Shown here piece after piece: positions 7,972 to 16,802 of a stretch of DNA of 64,000 nt. Position 1 is the first letter of the stretch. Every line of letters starts with the position of its first letter. The position numbers and the translations under genes were made by a program. The notes beneath the pieces were generated by a model. That model was not told the origin of the DNA and searched no databases. It saw only the letters and a program-made list of their open reading frames with translations. The DNA comes from Alphaproteobacteria bacterium (GTDB lineage: Bacteria > Pseudomonadota > Alphaproteobacteria > Micropepsales > Micropepsaceae): contig JAGWNK010000009.1 of the NCBI GenBank assembly GCA_028871345.1, forward strand, positions 32,515 to 96,514. Direction: 5' to 3'.

Positions 7972-8913
7972 CTAATACGTCGTCGCCACGTCCACGATGT
8001 TGGCGGGCCGTTCGCCGCGCTCAAAGGCGGCGATGCCGTCGAGCGCATAGCGCACCACGACGTCGGGCTGCGAGATCGCCGCGATGTGGGGCGTGATCGA
8101 GACCTTGGGATGCGCCCATAACGGGCTGTCGGCCGGCAGGGGTTCGGTCTCGAACACGTCGAGCACGGCGCCCGACAAGTGTCCGCAGTCCAGGGCGGCG
8201 ATCAGGTCGGTTTCGATGAGGTGTCCGCCGCGTGCCGCATTGATGACGAAGGCGTCCTTGGGCAGCGCCGCGAAGGTCCTGGCGTTCAGGATGCCCTTGG
8301 TCTGGCGCGTCAGCGACAACAGGCAGACAAGAATGTCGGCCTGTCCGAGAAACGCGGTGAACTGCGCCTCGCCGGCGAAGCTCTTGAGATACGGCGCCGC
8401 CTTGCCGCTGCGGCTCCATCCCGAGACGGGAAATCCCAGATCGGCCACGCGCTCGGCGGTGAACATTCCGATTTCGCCCAGCCCGAGGAAGCCGACGCGC
8501 GTGTCTTCGGTGCGGCGCGGCAGCACGCGCTGCATCCACGTCCTGTCGCGCTGCGCCGCGTCGAACTTGCGCTGCAGGCGGTGGTGCATCAGCACCTGCA
8601 GGATGACGTATTGCGCCATCTCCACCGACAGCGTCGGATCGACGAAGCGCACCAGCGGCACGCGCGCGGGATAGTCGCCGTTCTCCAGAAAGCCGTCGAC
8701 CCCGGCGCCCAGCGAGAAGGCGGCCTTCAGGTTGGGCAGCGATTTGAGCAGGCCCGCTGGCGGGCGGAAGCTCAGCGCGTAATCGATGGCGTCGGTCGCA
8801 TAGGCGTCGCGGCCGTGGACCACCAGGCGGATCGGTCCCTTGGCCAGCTTGTCGATCCACAACGTGCCCCACTTGCCGGGGGCGATGAGCAGAAGCGTCG
8901 GATGATGTGCCAT
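7972..8913 (-). CDS. D-2-hydroxyacid dehydrogenase (GhrA-like glyoxylate/hydroxypyruvate reductase)
   Basis: The 313-residue protein belongs to the NAD(P)-dependent D-isomer 2-hydroxyacid dehydrogenases, and its length and motifs fit the GhrA branch that reduces glyoxylate or hydroxypyruvate. The Rossmann motif GFLGLGEIG is near residues 141-149. NAARGGHLIETDL carries the conserved Arg, and the catalytic Glu/His region is DVFETEPLP ... PKVSITPHIAA. The N-terminal segment with SLGAGVD matches the substrate-binding loop. It is cytosolic. The gene reads away from the small secreted protein, and its start is about 50 bases from the 3' end of the cytochrome gene. Confidence 0.85.
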   Translation of the reverse strand: MAHHPTLLLIAPGKWGTLWIDKLAKGPIRLVVHGRDAYATDAIDYALSFRPPAGLLKSLPNLKAAFSLGAGVDGFLENGDYPARVPLVRFVDPTLSVEMAQYVILQVLMHHRLQRKFDAAQRDRTWMQRVLPRRTEDTRVGFLGLGEIGMFTAERVADLGFPVSGWSRSGKAAPYLKSFAGEAQFTAFLGQADILVCLLSLTRQTKGILNARTFAALPKDAFVINAARGGHLIETDLIAALDCGHLSGAVLDVFETEPLPADSPLWAHPKVSITPHIAAISQPDVVVRYALDGIAAFERGERPANIVDVATTY

Positions 8914-8962
8914 GCTCCGACGCTGGCGAGTTGCGAACGGCGATTCAAGTGCAAACTCGTCG

Positions 8963-9517
8963 CTACTTCTTCGGCGCGGGGATCGGCACGGGGTTGTCCG
9001 ACTGGGTCCGCAGATAGGCGAGCAGGTTGATGCGGTCCTGTTCGCTGCGCAGTCCGGCGAAGCTCATCTTGGTGCCCGGCACATAGGATCCGGGCGACTT
9101 CAGGAATTGGAACAGCTCGTCGAAGGTCCACGGATTGTGGCTGGCGGCCATGGCGCTCGAATATTCGAAGCCGGGATGGGTGGCGCGGGCGCGGCCCACC
9201 ACGCCCCACAGGTTCGGGCCGATCTTGTTGGGTCCGCCCTTCGACAGGTCATGGCATTGTTCGCAGCGCGTCGAGATCTCTTTGCCGGCGGCGGCATCGG
9301 CTTTCGGCAGCACCGTGCCCCAGTCGGGAATCGCCTCCGCCACGGGGGCCGCGGCGGGCGTGGTACTGGCCTGCTCGACCGGCACTTCCACGGCGTAGCC
9401 GGGCTTGGCCGGCGTGGCATGCTCGAACACCGCTTCCGTGGCGAATTTGATAACGAGAACGAACATCAATGTGCCGAGCACGGCGCCGGCGATCTTGTTC
9501 CACTCCCAGGAATCCAT
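8963..9517 (-). CDS. cycM: Membrane-anchored c-type cytochrome (CycM-like)
   Basis: The 184-residue protein starts MDSWEWNKIAGAVLGTLMFV, an uncleaved N-terminal membrane helix. An Ala/Pro-rich linker follows, then a class I cytochrome c domain from about residue 75. The haem-attachment motif is CEQCH, with the axial Met in GTKMSFAGL. This architecture matches alphaproteobacterial CycM (c552), which passes electrons from the bc1 complex to cytochrome oxidase while tethered to the inner membrane. The longer frame (start at 10198) is an artefact of reading antisense to kdsB. It is divergent from kdsB with a 153-base spacer, a gene order seen in other alphaproteobacteria. Confidence 0.9.
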   Translation of the reverse strand: MDSWEWNKIAGAVLGTLMFVLVIKFATEAVFEHATPAKPGYAVEVPVEQASTTPAAAPVAEAIPDWGTVLPKADAAAGKEISTRCEQCHDLSKGGPNKIGPNLWGVVGRARATHPGFEYSSAMAASHNPWTFDELFQFLKSPGSYVPGTKMSFAGLRSEQDRINLLAYLRTQSDNPVPIPAPKK

Positions 9518-9670
9518 AAGGTCAGGCTCCGCTATCTTTTGTGGCCTTGCGCCGGAGGCGAACGAGGACGAAAAAAGAGGCCCGCCGCGGGACCTCTCGG
9601 GTGCGACATTACAAGCACATCCCAAGGCGTCAGTGCGGCGAAGCGTCGCATTCCTTAGAGGTAAATCCCA

Positions 9671-10408
9671 ATGAAACCGATCGTCCTGATCCCGGCGCGC
9701 ATGGCGTCCACGCGCCTGCCGGGCAAGCCTTTGGCCGACATCGGCGGCGTCGCGATGATCGTGCGCGTCTGGCGCCAGGCCATGGCCGCCAAGATCGGTC
9801 CCGTGGTGGTGGCTGCCGGCGAACGCGAGATCGCCGAAGCCGTTGAAGCTGCTGGGGGAAGAGCGGTTCTCACCGCCGCCGATCTGCCGTCGGGCTCCGA
9901 TCGCATCTTCGCGGCGCTCAACGCCGTCGATCGCGGTTTCGAACATGACGTTGTCGTCAATTTGCAGGGCGACCTGCCGCTGATCGATCCGGCTGCGGTC
10001 CGCGCCAGTCTTGACGCCCTCGTCACCACTGGCAGCGACATCGCCACGCTCGCCGCCGAGCTCGACGAGGACGCCGACGCGGACAACCCCAACGTCACCA
10101 AGGTGGTCGCCACCTGGGACGTGGGCGGCACGCGCGGGCGCTGCCATTATTTCACCCGCGCCAGGGCGCCGTGGGGCAAGGGGCCCTGCTTCGCCCATAT
10201 CGGGCTCTATGTGTACCGGCGCGAGGCGCTGCAGCGTTTCGTGTCGCTGCAGCCTTCGCCGCTCGAGAAGCGCGAGAAGCTGGAGCAGCTGCGCGCCCTG
10301 GAAGCCGGCATGTCGATTTCGGTGGAACGCGTCGACGAAGTGCCGCTCAGCGTCGACACGCCCGAGGATCTGGAGCGGGCGCGCGCCGCGGTGAAAGGGA
10401 AAGGTTGA
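9671..10408 (+). CDS. kdsB: 3-deoxy-manno-octulosonate cytidylyltransferase
   Basis: KdsB (245 residues) activates Kdo with CTP to CMP-Kdo for attachment to lipid A. The N-terminus has the nucleotide-binding signature PARMASTRLPGKPL, followed by VVVAAGERE, VNLQGDLPLI with the metal-binding Asp, and HIGLYVYRREAL. Full-length proteins are about 245-250 residues, so this one is complete. AGAGG precedes the ATG at good spacing. Its TGA overlaps the ATG of pheA (TGATG), suggesting translational coupling. It is cytosolic and part of the lipopolysaccharide inner-core pathway. Confidence 0.95.
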   Translation: MKPIVLIPARMASTRLPGKPLADIGGVAMIVRVWRQAMAAKIGPVVVAAGEREIAEAVEAAGGRAVLTAADLPSGSDRIFAALNAVDRGFEHDVVVNLQGDLPLIDPAAVRASLDALVTTGSDIATLAAELDEDADADNPNVTKVVATWDVGGTRGRCHYFTRARAPWGKGPCFAHIGLYVYRREALQRFVSLQPSPLEKREKLEQLRALEAGMSISVERVDEVPLSVDTPEDLERARAAVKGKG

Positions 10409-11310
10409 TGGCCGACACGATGATTTCGCGTGCCCGCAAGGTTGCGTTCCAGGGCGAACCGGGCGCCTACGCCAATCTCGCCGCGCGCGAGGCGCTGCCG
10501 CAATGCCAGGCCATTCCGCGCCCCACCTTCGAGGCGGCGCTCGACGCCGTGCGCGCCGGCGACGCCGATCTCGCCGTCATCCCGGTTGAGAATTCCGTCT
10601 ACGGACGGATCGCCGACGTGCATTTCCTGGTGCGCCATTTCGGCCGGGCCATCAAGGGCTATGTGCGCGAAGGCGACAAGAACCTTTTCATCCTCGGCGA
10701 GCATTTCCACCGCGTGCGCCACCAGCTCTTGGGCCTGCGCGGCGCCGGCCTCGCCGGCGTCAAGACCGTCTACAGCCAGGGGCCGGCGCTGGGGCAGTGC
10801 CGCAAGGTGATCAAGGAGCTGGGCCTTGCCGACAAGCAGTGGTCGGACACCGCGGGTGCGGCGCGCCACATCGCCGAGCTCAAGGATGCGAGCGCCGCCG
10901 CCATTGCCTCGTCGCTGGCGGGCGAGATCTACGGCCTCGACATCCTCAAGCCCGACGTCGAGGACGAGCCGCACAACATGACGCGCTTCCTGATCGTGGG
11001 GCGCGAGCCCGACGATCCGCCCAATGACGGCCGTGCCGTGATCACCACCTTCCTGTTCGGCGTGCGCAACGTGCCCGCCGCGCTCTACAAGGCCTTGGGC
11101 GGCTTCGCCACCAACGGCGTCAACATGACCAAGCTGGAGAGCTACCAGCTCGGCGGCTCGTTCAACGCCACCGAGTTCTATGCCGACGTCGAAGGCCATC
11201 CCGATTCGCGCCCGGTGCGCCTGGCGCTGGAAGAGCTGTCGTTCTTCTCCTCCAAGGTCGTGATGCTCGGCATCTATCCCGCCCATCCCTATCGCAGCGA
11301 GATGCCGTGA
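10408..11310 (+). CDS. pheA: Prephenate dehydratase (monofunctional, with ACT domain)
   Basis: The 300-residue enzyme converts prephenate to phenylpyruvate in phenylalanine synthesis. The dehydratase domain starts VAFQGEPGAYANLAA, has VIPVENSVYGRIAD in the substrate pocket and ends with the conserved block NMTRFLIVGR. The C-terminal ACT domain (about residues 210-290) contains NVPAALYKALGGFATNGVNMTKLES, the phenylalanine-binding feedback site. No chorismate mutase domain is fused. The start at 10408 overlaps the kdsB stop. A longer frame beginning at 10171 is a shadow of kdsB. Confidence 0.95.
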   Translation: MADTMISRARKVAFQGEPGAYANLAAREALPQCQAIPRPTFEAALDAVRAGDADLAVIPVENSVYGRIADVHFLVRHFGRAIKGYVREGDKNLFILGEHFHRVRHQLLGLRGAGLAGVKTVYSQGPALGQCRKVIKELGLADKQWSDTAGAARHIAELKDASAAAIASSLAGEIYGLDILKPDVEDEPHNMTRFLIVGREPDDPPNDGRAVITTFLFGVRNVPAALYKALGGFATNGVNMTKLESYQLGGSFNATEFYADVEGHPDSRPVRLALEELSFFSSKVVMLGIYPAHPYRSEMP

Positions 11311-11325
11311 TGCGCGTTCCATCCA

Positions 11326-11524
11326 CCTGTTGAGGGCGAGACGCGGAGCGGCAGGGGTCTGCCCCCGCGCAGCGGGGAAGTCCCCAGAGCAGCGAAGGGA
11401 AGGGGGCTGTTGCCGCGCCCGGAGGGCATCCGCCAAAGGGCGTAGCCCTTCGCCTCCCCCTTTGCGCGGAGGTCGGAGCGGCAGCGGACGAGCGCGCTGC
11501 GATTTTTCGACCCGCGAAATCCAC
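11326..11524. repeat. GC-rich composite hairpin repeat after pheA
   Basis: Several nested inverted segments fill the space between the convergent pheA and lipoprotein genes, for example CCCCGCGCAGCGGGG and AAGGGCGTAGCCCTT. Together with pieces at 14681, 22004, 26656 and inside dnaX it forms a family of GC-rich intergenic elements with runs of CCTCCCC and GGGGAGGTCG. It may help terminate the flanking transcripts. Confidence 0.6.
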
Positions 11525-12763
11525 CTAAGGGGACGTCGAGACGTTCTTGCACGCGAGCTGCTTGAACCAGACGTCTCCACTGGACGCCTGGGCGGTGCTC
11601 TGCTTCACGACGATCGCATACGTGCATGATTGCTGGTTCGATGTCACGGTATCTTGGATTTCCTGACCGTCTTTGAAGTCATGGGCTTTTTGGGCCCCTT
11701 GGAAACGGAATTCGGGCCTGGAAACCGTCGCCCCGGTGACGCCCTCCACGGCCGCCATCTTGAAGTCGATGTCTTTGTCGCCGCTCAGGAAGAGCTGATA
11801 TTGGAAATTGTCCTTGTCGAAGGGAAATTTTGCGTAGACCGGTGCCGCGTCTGTCGAGAACGCTACTGTTTCCGTCGTTGAGCTATCGGGGATCGGTGCC
11901 GTGGCCACGGCAAAATAGACCGGCACGCCGCTTGGAGACGTGTAACAGAGGTCGCCCTCGTCGGTGACATAGACATCAAGCGTTATCGTTCCGAGCGATC
12001 CCGACTGGGATGGAGAAACAGTTCCAATCAATGCCGAGTGTTCGCAGGAGCCGCCGGATGTCGTAGGCGCTTGCGGGACCGTAGTTGGTCCAGAACCGCC
12101 CTTCGTCTCGGATGTTGACCCGCCCACCAAGTCGTTCGTCGATGCTGGCGCAGATCCCTTGCCTGGTTTCTTCGGACCAAGCAGTTTCGAAAGGTCCGCA
12201 TTCAGATTAATGCGTGCGTTATCCTTGTCGAGGAGGGTGTAGGTAAACGACGTTGCGGCATAGGCGGCACTCACGTAGTGGTCGCTTGGCTGCAGGTTCT
12301 TGCAGAATGCTGGCGCGGTATTCAGGCCAGGGGCCAGAGCCGTTTCTTCGAACGCGCCGTCGGCTTTTACAACAACGGTTTTTGCTGCGCCGGCGGTAGC
12401 GCCGATTGATATCCCTTGCAGGGGTATCGAAATGTCGCCGCCGGCCCCGAAGGCTTTTGAATACGCGATTGTTCCAATGTTCTGATGGGCCGGATTTGAC
12501 GAATTCGCTTGGGCCGGAAGCGTAATGCAGTCCCAGCTGAGGGGCATCAGAGTCCCCGACTTGAGCGCCTGCAGGTTCGAGGATTGGATTACTGCTCCAA
12601 CCAGACCTTGAGCATGGGCATCTTTCGAGATCGGAGGAGATAATTCGAATTCCCCCGCAGGAAGAGGCAGCGGCGGCTGGACCGGACAATTTCCATCAGA
12701 GCAGCAGCCGGCCAGGACCAACGCGCCGAGCACCATCGAGCAAACGTGTTTCAATTGTATCAT
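11525..12763 (-). CDS. Unrecognised secreted lipoprotein, 412 residues
   Basis: A lipoprotein signal peptide ends in LAGC (residues 17-20), followed by a Cys/Pro-rich start of the mature protein. The mature chain is rich in Ser, Thr, Gly and Ala with predicted beta structure. A low-complexity linker of Gly, Ser, Thr and Pro near residues 205-245 divides it into two domains. Several spaced Cys residues could form disulfides. I do not recognise either domain. The gene uses visibly more A and T than its neighbours and is followed upstream (12764-12880) by an AT-rich spacer, so it may have been acquired. It is predicted to be an outer-membrane or periplasmic lipoprotein. Confidence 0.65.
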   Translation of the reverse strand: MIQLKHVCSMVLGALVLAGCCSDGNCPVQPPLPLPAGEFELSPPISKDAHAQGLVGAVIQSSNLQALKSGTLMPLSWDCITLPAQANSSNPAHQNIGTIAYSKAFGAGGDISIPLQGISIGATAGAAKTVVVKADGAFEETALAPGLNTAPAFCKNLQPSDHYVSAAYAATSFTYTLLDKDNARINLNADLSKLLGPKKPGKGSAPASTNDLVGGSTSETKGGSGPTTVPQAPTTSGGSCEHSALIGTVSPSQSGSLGTITLDVYVTDEGDLCYTSPSGVPVYFAVATAPIPDSSTTETVAFSTDAAPVYAKFPFDKDNFQYQLFLSGDKDIDFKMAAVEGVTGATVSRPEFRFQGAQKAHDFKDGQEIQDTVTSNQQSCTYAIVVKQSTAQASSGDVWFKQLACKNVSTSP

Positions 12764-12942
12764 GTGTTGCCCCCATCATTTCCCCCAAGTGCGTCGCATC
12801 GCTTGGGCGAACCCAATCGAGACAATCACTTAGATCTGAAACCCCCAACAACCTTAGGATGAGTTTAATTTAGAGTAGCATTAGTGTCCAGGTCGCAACC
12901 CGCGACCGGCTGGGCGTGCATGGGGTCGCGTAAGCCCGTCTT

Positions 12943-14472
12943 CTATTTCGGCTTCTTGCAGATGAAGTTCGCGGCATCGTCGGGCGATCCGCTGCCCTTG
13001 TAGAAAGCGACCTTGGGTTCGGCGCACAGCAGCCGCGTCATGCCGATCGTCCCTTCTTGCGCCACGTGGAAGCCGATGAGCGTCTCGGGGGCGTGGTCGT
13101 ATTCCACCCAGTCCACGATGGCCGAAGTGCTGTCGAAGCTGTTGGGGCCGTCGCCGCCGCCGCAATGGCCCATCGACGGGATCATGAACAGCCGCACGAA
13201 ATCGTCGGCGCCGGGCGTCTTCTGCGCCACCGCATGGAAGTAGTCGAGCGTGTTGTACGGCGACAGCACGTTGTCCGCCCAGCCGTGATAGAGCACGAGC
13301 TTGCCGCCGCGCGCCTTGAAGGCGGCAAGATCGGGGTTGGTGGCGTCGAGCATCGCGCCCAGCTCCGCCTCGAGCGGGGGAATGTCGCGGCCCGGATCGA
13401 AGGTGGCCGTCCGCCAGGAGGGCTTCTCCTTCAACACCTGGATCATCATGACGGTGTCGAAGGGGTCGTGGTCGTGGGGATACTCGATGGGGCCGATGGC
13501 GAAGGCGCCCAGCGGCATGCCGGGATAGAGCTTGACGCCGCCTTCCGCCGGCTTCGGATCATAGAGCTTTTTGGCGCGCGCGATCTGCGCCTTGGTCAGG
13601 CAGTCGGGCTTGTCGCCCGCCTTGCACTGCACGGCGCGGTAATCGAACTTGCACAGACGCGGGTCGGTGATGAAGTCGTCCTTCACGCTCTGCTCGGCGA
13701 CGCATTGCGCCACCATGGCCTTGGCGAGCAGCGTCAGCTTGGCGTTCGGGATGTCGCCTTTGGGGTCGCGGCGCGACCAATAGGCCTCGACGAAGGCGCG
13801 CGACTGCAGGCGCACGAAGTTGTTGGCCGGCGCGCCGGCGACGATGCCGTCATAGTCCTGGGGATAGCGCTGCGCCTCGCTCAGCCCCTGCCATCCGCCC
13901 GACGAGCAGCCGGTGAAATAGGCCTTGCGCGCCGGCGTGCCGTAATAGGCGGCGACGATCTTCTTGGCGGTGACCGCCATCAGGTGATGGCCGCGATAGG
14001 CGAAGTTCTCGACGCGCTCGGGATGGCCCGCGATCCAGTCGGTGTCGAAGAACCCCTTGGGCGTGACATGTCCCGTGTCGGTCGAGGCGGTGGCGAAGCC
14101 CGCCGTCACCGCGCGCGACATCTCCGGATAGTTGAGGGCCCCGGTGAAGCCGCCGTTGCCCACGCCTTCGAAGCGTCCGTTCCAGATGTCGGGCAGCCAG
14201 ACTTCGACCTTGATCTCCGTTTCGATGGTCAGCGTGACGCGGCAGAACGACGTTCTGGCTTCCGTGGCCGCCCCGGCGAAGGAATTGAACAGAGACGGCG
14301 GGATCTTCCAGCCCGGCACGACGTGTTCGGCGGCGGTGATCCTGGCCGCGTCGAGCTTGAGGTCGGCGAGCGCCGCGCACGAGGCGTTCGATCCGGGCTG
14401 CGCCGGGGCGGCGGTTGCAAGCCCTGCCGCGGCCACCAACGCCGCTGCGAGCCGCCTGTGGATTTGCGCCAT
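12943..14472 (-). CDS. Tannase/feruloyl esterase family alpha/beta hydrolase
   Basis: From the ATG at 14472 the product is 509 residues with a signal peptide cleaved around residue 25. The tannase-family catalytic features are present: the nucleophile Ser190 in GCSSGGWQG, the Asp in YHGWADNVLSP, and the His in SMGHCGGG. The Cys before the Ser and the Cys after the His form the disulfide that defines the CS-D-HC motif. A lid domain of about 200 residues with paired Cys lies between. Such enzymes hydrolyse ester bonds in gallotannins, feruloylated plant polymers or related aromatic esters outside the cytoplasm. The substrate cannot be predicted. The in-frame upstream extension to 14808 runs through repeat DNA and is rejected. 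Confidence 0.9.
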   Translation of the reverse strand: MAQIHRRLAAALVAAAGLATAAPAQPGSNASCAALADLKLDAARITAAEHVVPGWKIPPSLFNSFAGAATEARTSFCRVTLTIETEIKVEVWLPDIWNGRFEGVGNGGFTGALNYPEMSRAVTAGFATASTDTGHVTPKGFFDTDWIAGHPERVENFAYRGHHLMAVTAKKIVAAYYGTPARKAYFTGCSSGGWQGLSEAQRYPQDYDGIVAGAPANNFVRLQSRAFVEAYWSRRDPKGDIPNAKLTLLAKAMVAQCVAEQSVKDDFITDPRLCKFDYRAVQCKAGDKPDCLTKAQIARAKKLYDPKPAEGGVKLYPGMPLGAFAIGPIEYPHDHDPFDTVMMIQVLKEKPSWRTATFDPGRDIPPLEAELGAMLDATNPDLAAFKARGGKLVLYHGWADNVLSPYNTLDYFHAVAQKTPGADDFVRLFMIPSMGHCGGGDGPNSFDSTSAIVDWVEYDHAPETLIGFHVAQEGTIGMTRLLCAEPKVAFYKGSGSPDDAANFICKKPK

Positions 14473-14680
14473 GAGCCCCCCTTGGTCCTGCCCGGCGCCA
14501 GAGTATGCCGGAACGCCCGCCCGCCAAAGCCCCGACGGTCGCGGCGCGTGCCGATGCGCCTGAGGTCCCATCGTTCCAAGTCCGCCTCGCGCCGGAAAGA
14601 GCGGGCAACCCTCTTTCTGCCCGCTGGACGCGGAGCGATCATCCATGGCGGTTGCGTTTATGGCGATTGGGTTTGTTTGT

Positions 14681-14774
14681 GCCCCCGCTTTGGCGGGGGA
14701 AGTCCGCCCGAAGGGCGGCAAGGGGGCGGCCGACCTGCGGAACGCGCCGCGAAGCGGAGGGGGAAGGCGGGCGG
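14681..14774. repeat. GC-rich composite hairpin repeat in the 14473-14896 spacer
   Basis: The 424-base spacer between the tannase start and the next gene holds no supported gene. Its centre carries stacked hairpins: CCCCCGC/GCGGGGG, then CCGCCC/GGGCGG, then CCGC/GCGG around CGAA. It belongs to the same GC-rich family as 11326-11524. The flanks (14473-14680 and 14775-14880) show nothing recognisable apart from presumed promoter DNA. Confidence 0.6.
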
Positions 14775-14896
14775 AGATCGGCATGAAAATCCGTTCTTTC
14801 CTCCGCATCCGCGCAAGCCCGGTCTTCCTCGCTGCCGTGTGCTATGCTTCTGCCGGCAGGGGCGCTTGCCTCCTGTCGATCGGCAAGGGGGATGTC

Positions 14897-15190
14897 ATGG
14901 GGGTGATGGTTGCTGTCGCCGTGATCGCCGTCGCACTCGGTTTTGGCCTGGGCTGGGTCGTCGGCAGCCGTCGTCGCAAGATCGAAGCCGATCTCGACGC
15001 TCTGTGGTGCGATGCCTATCGCGAAAACGCGCAGGTCGACCTGGAAGCGATGCGCAAGAAGGCCATGACCATCGTGCGGCTGGCCAACGAGATCGCGACG
15101 ACGGCCACCCAGGCCCATGAGACGGTGCTGAAGACGCACGGCATTCTGGAGCCGCCGGCGCTGCCGGCGAATGCGCCCTTGCAGGATTAG
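14897..15190 (+). CDS. Small single-pass membrane protein
   Basis: A GGCAAGGGGG Shine-Dalgarno directly upstream supports the ATG at 14897, giving 97 residues. Residues 1-22 form one strongly hydrophobic helix (VMVAVAVIAVALGFGLGWVVG), followed by the basic stop SRRRK and a charged, probably helical cytoplasmic domain (about residues 27-80). The family is not recognised. The topology resembles small coiled-coil inner-membrane proteins. The frame is open back to 14645, but that extension crosses the repeat and has no start signal. Confidence 0.6.
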   Translation: MGVMVAVAVIAVALGFGLGWVVGSRRRKIEADLDALWCDAYRENAQVDLEAMRKKAMTIVRLANEIATTATQAHETVLKTHGILEPPALPANAPLQD

Positions 15191-15415
15191 CGGACACCTC
15201 CGCCCCGCGAAACGCCGGTTCGTCATCACCACCCGCGGCCGACCGCGCGGCGGTCGCGTTTCATTGCCCGAACAATATGCGGATTCTGTTCACAGGCGAG
15301 CAAATGCTATCGAAAGAAGACAATTCTGCACTTCAGGCTATGTAGTAATATATTGATTTTCCTTTAGTAATTTTAATATCTTGCAATTTCGCTCTCTATG
15401 CGCGAATTTGCATAG

Positions 15416-16618
15416 ATGCTTCCCAGGCTTCTCAAACCGACACTTGAAAACCGGCTCAAGCAGTTTCCGGCCGTGGCATTGCTTGGCCCGCGCCAATCGG
15501 GAAAAACGACGCTCGCCCTCGAATTGGCCGAGGAGCGCAAGGACAAAGCCGTTTATCTCGATCTGGAGAATCCGGCCGACCGGCGGCGTCTCGACGATCC
15601 AGTCGCTTATCTCCGTGCCCAACGCGGGCGCTTGGTCATTCTCGACGAGATTCACCGTGTCCCCGAAATCTTTGCCGTCCTACGCGGCGAAATCGACGCA
15701 AGGCGGCGCGCTGGAGAAAAATCGGGACAATTCCTCATTCTCGGCTCTGCCGCGCTCGATCTCCTGCGGCAATCTTCCGAGAGCCTCGCGGGGCGGATCA
15801 GCTTCCTTGAACTCATGCCGTTCCAGCCGCAGGAAGTCCTACCCGTCGATGGTGTCGAAGCCGCCGACAAGCTATGGCTGCGCGGCGGATTCCCAAGCAG
15901 CTATCTCGCCGAAAACGATCAAGAAAGCAGCCTATGGCGTGCCTCCTTCATTCGCTCATACCTTGAACGAGACATTCCCCAATTCGGCGTTCGCATCCCG
16001 GCGGAAACCGTCGAGCGCTTTTGGACGATGCTCGCCCATACGCAGGGCGGGTTATTCAACGGCCATCGTCTCGCGCAAAGTCTCGGCGTCGGCTGGCACG
16101 CGGTTTCCCATTATCTCGGGCTTCTGGCGGACTTGATGCTTGTGCGGCGCTTGTCGCCATGGACGGCGAATGTCGGCAAGCGACTCGTTAAATCCCCCAA
16201 GATCTATTTACGAGACTCCGGCCTTTTGCATTCCCTGTTGAATCTGCCGACGTTGAACGACGTATTGGGCCATCCGATTGCCGGCGCAAGCTGGGAGGGA
16301 TTTGCGATGGAGGCCATCATTGCCGCCGCGCCCGATGGAACCAAGCCCCATTTCTATCGCTCGGCAACGGGGCACGAGATCGACCTCGTGCTCGAATTGT
16401 CTGCATCGCGCCGTTGGGCGTTCGAATTCAAGAAATCGCTCTCGCCGAACGTCGAGAAAGGCTTTCACGTCGCAAGCGCGGACATAAAGGCCGAGCGTAA
16501 AATCCTCGTCTATCCGGGGCAAGACGCTTATCCCGGCACCGGCGGCGCGGAAGTCTTGCCGCTCCTCGACGCGGTCAAAGCCGTCGATAAACCCGGTGCA
16601 AAGGCGGCAAAGCGATGA
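15416..16618 (+). CDS. AAA-type ATPase with DUF4143 C-terminal domain
   Basis: The 400-residue protein starts with an AAA_14-type domain: Walker A GPRQSGKTT (about residues 25-33), Walker B-like RLVILDEIH, and sensor segment FLILGSAALDLL. The C-terminal half is the DUF4143 region with a nuclease-like fold, including FIRSYLERDIPQFG and a late HEIDLVLE ... FEFKKS pattern, reminiscent of PD-(D/E)XK residues (D, E-x-K). These mobile ATPases are frequent in genomic islands, and their function is not established. Base composition is lower in GC than the surrounding core genes. An AT-rich leader (15300-15410) precedes it. It sits in an island with a toxin-antitoxin pair and a broken integrase. Confidence 0.85.
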   Translation: MLPRLLKPTLENRLKQFPAVALLGPRQSGKTTLALELAEERKDKAVYLDLENPADRRRLDDPVAYLRAQRGRLVILDEIHRVPEIFAVLRGEIDARRRAGEKSGQFLILGSAALDLLRQSSESLAGRISFLELMPFQPQEVLPVDGVEAADKLWLRGGFPSSYLAENDQESSLWRASFIRSYLERDIPQFGVRIPAETVERFWTMLAHTQGGLFNGHRLAQSLGVGWHAVSHYLGLLADLMLVRRLSPWTANVGKRLVKSPKIYLRDSGLLHSLLNLPTLNDVLGHPIAGASWEGFAMEAIIAAAPDGTKPHFYRSATGHEIDLVLELSASRRWAFEFKKSLSPNVEKGFHVASADIKAERKILVYPGQDAYPGTGGAEVLPLLDAVKAVDKPGAKAAKR

Positions 16619-16762
16619 TCCCCGATTGGAAACTTACGGCCCCGAATCGGGGGCACGGTGAATACAATTTGCTGTATTCTGTTCACGCGCCGCGTCGTCC
16701 CCGAGGGTCGGAGAGGGCCACTTCGGCTGTTAAACCCCTGAAACTCGCCAAATATAACACCT

Positions 16763-16781
16763 TGCACTATAGTTCATAGTG
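16763..16781. promoter_or_regulatory. Inverted repeat upstream of the toxin-antitoxin genes, candidate operator
   Basis: GCACTAT at 16763-16769 and ATAGTGC at 16775-16781 form a perfect 7-bp inverted repeat with a 5-base spacer, in an AT-rich stretch about 20 bases before the toxin start. HigA-type antitoxins autorepress through such palindromes. A second perfect repeat, GAATACA (16660-16666) with TGTATTC (16673-16679), lies about 100 bases further upstream. The binding protein is inferred. Confidence 0.5.
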
Positions 16782-16802
16782 CTATATATTATGACTTGAT
16801 GG

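Noticed and set aside
9518..10198. Upstream extension of the cytochrome c gene
   Set aside because: It lies antisense to kdsB; the membrane-anchored cytochrome starts at 9517 as in its family.
13057..15120. 687-codon plus-strand frame
   Set aside because: It is a shadow of the tannase-family gene on the other strand, with Arg/Gly/Ala-rich composition and no domain pattern.
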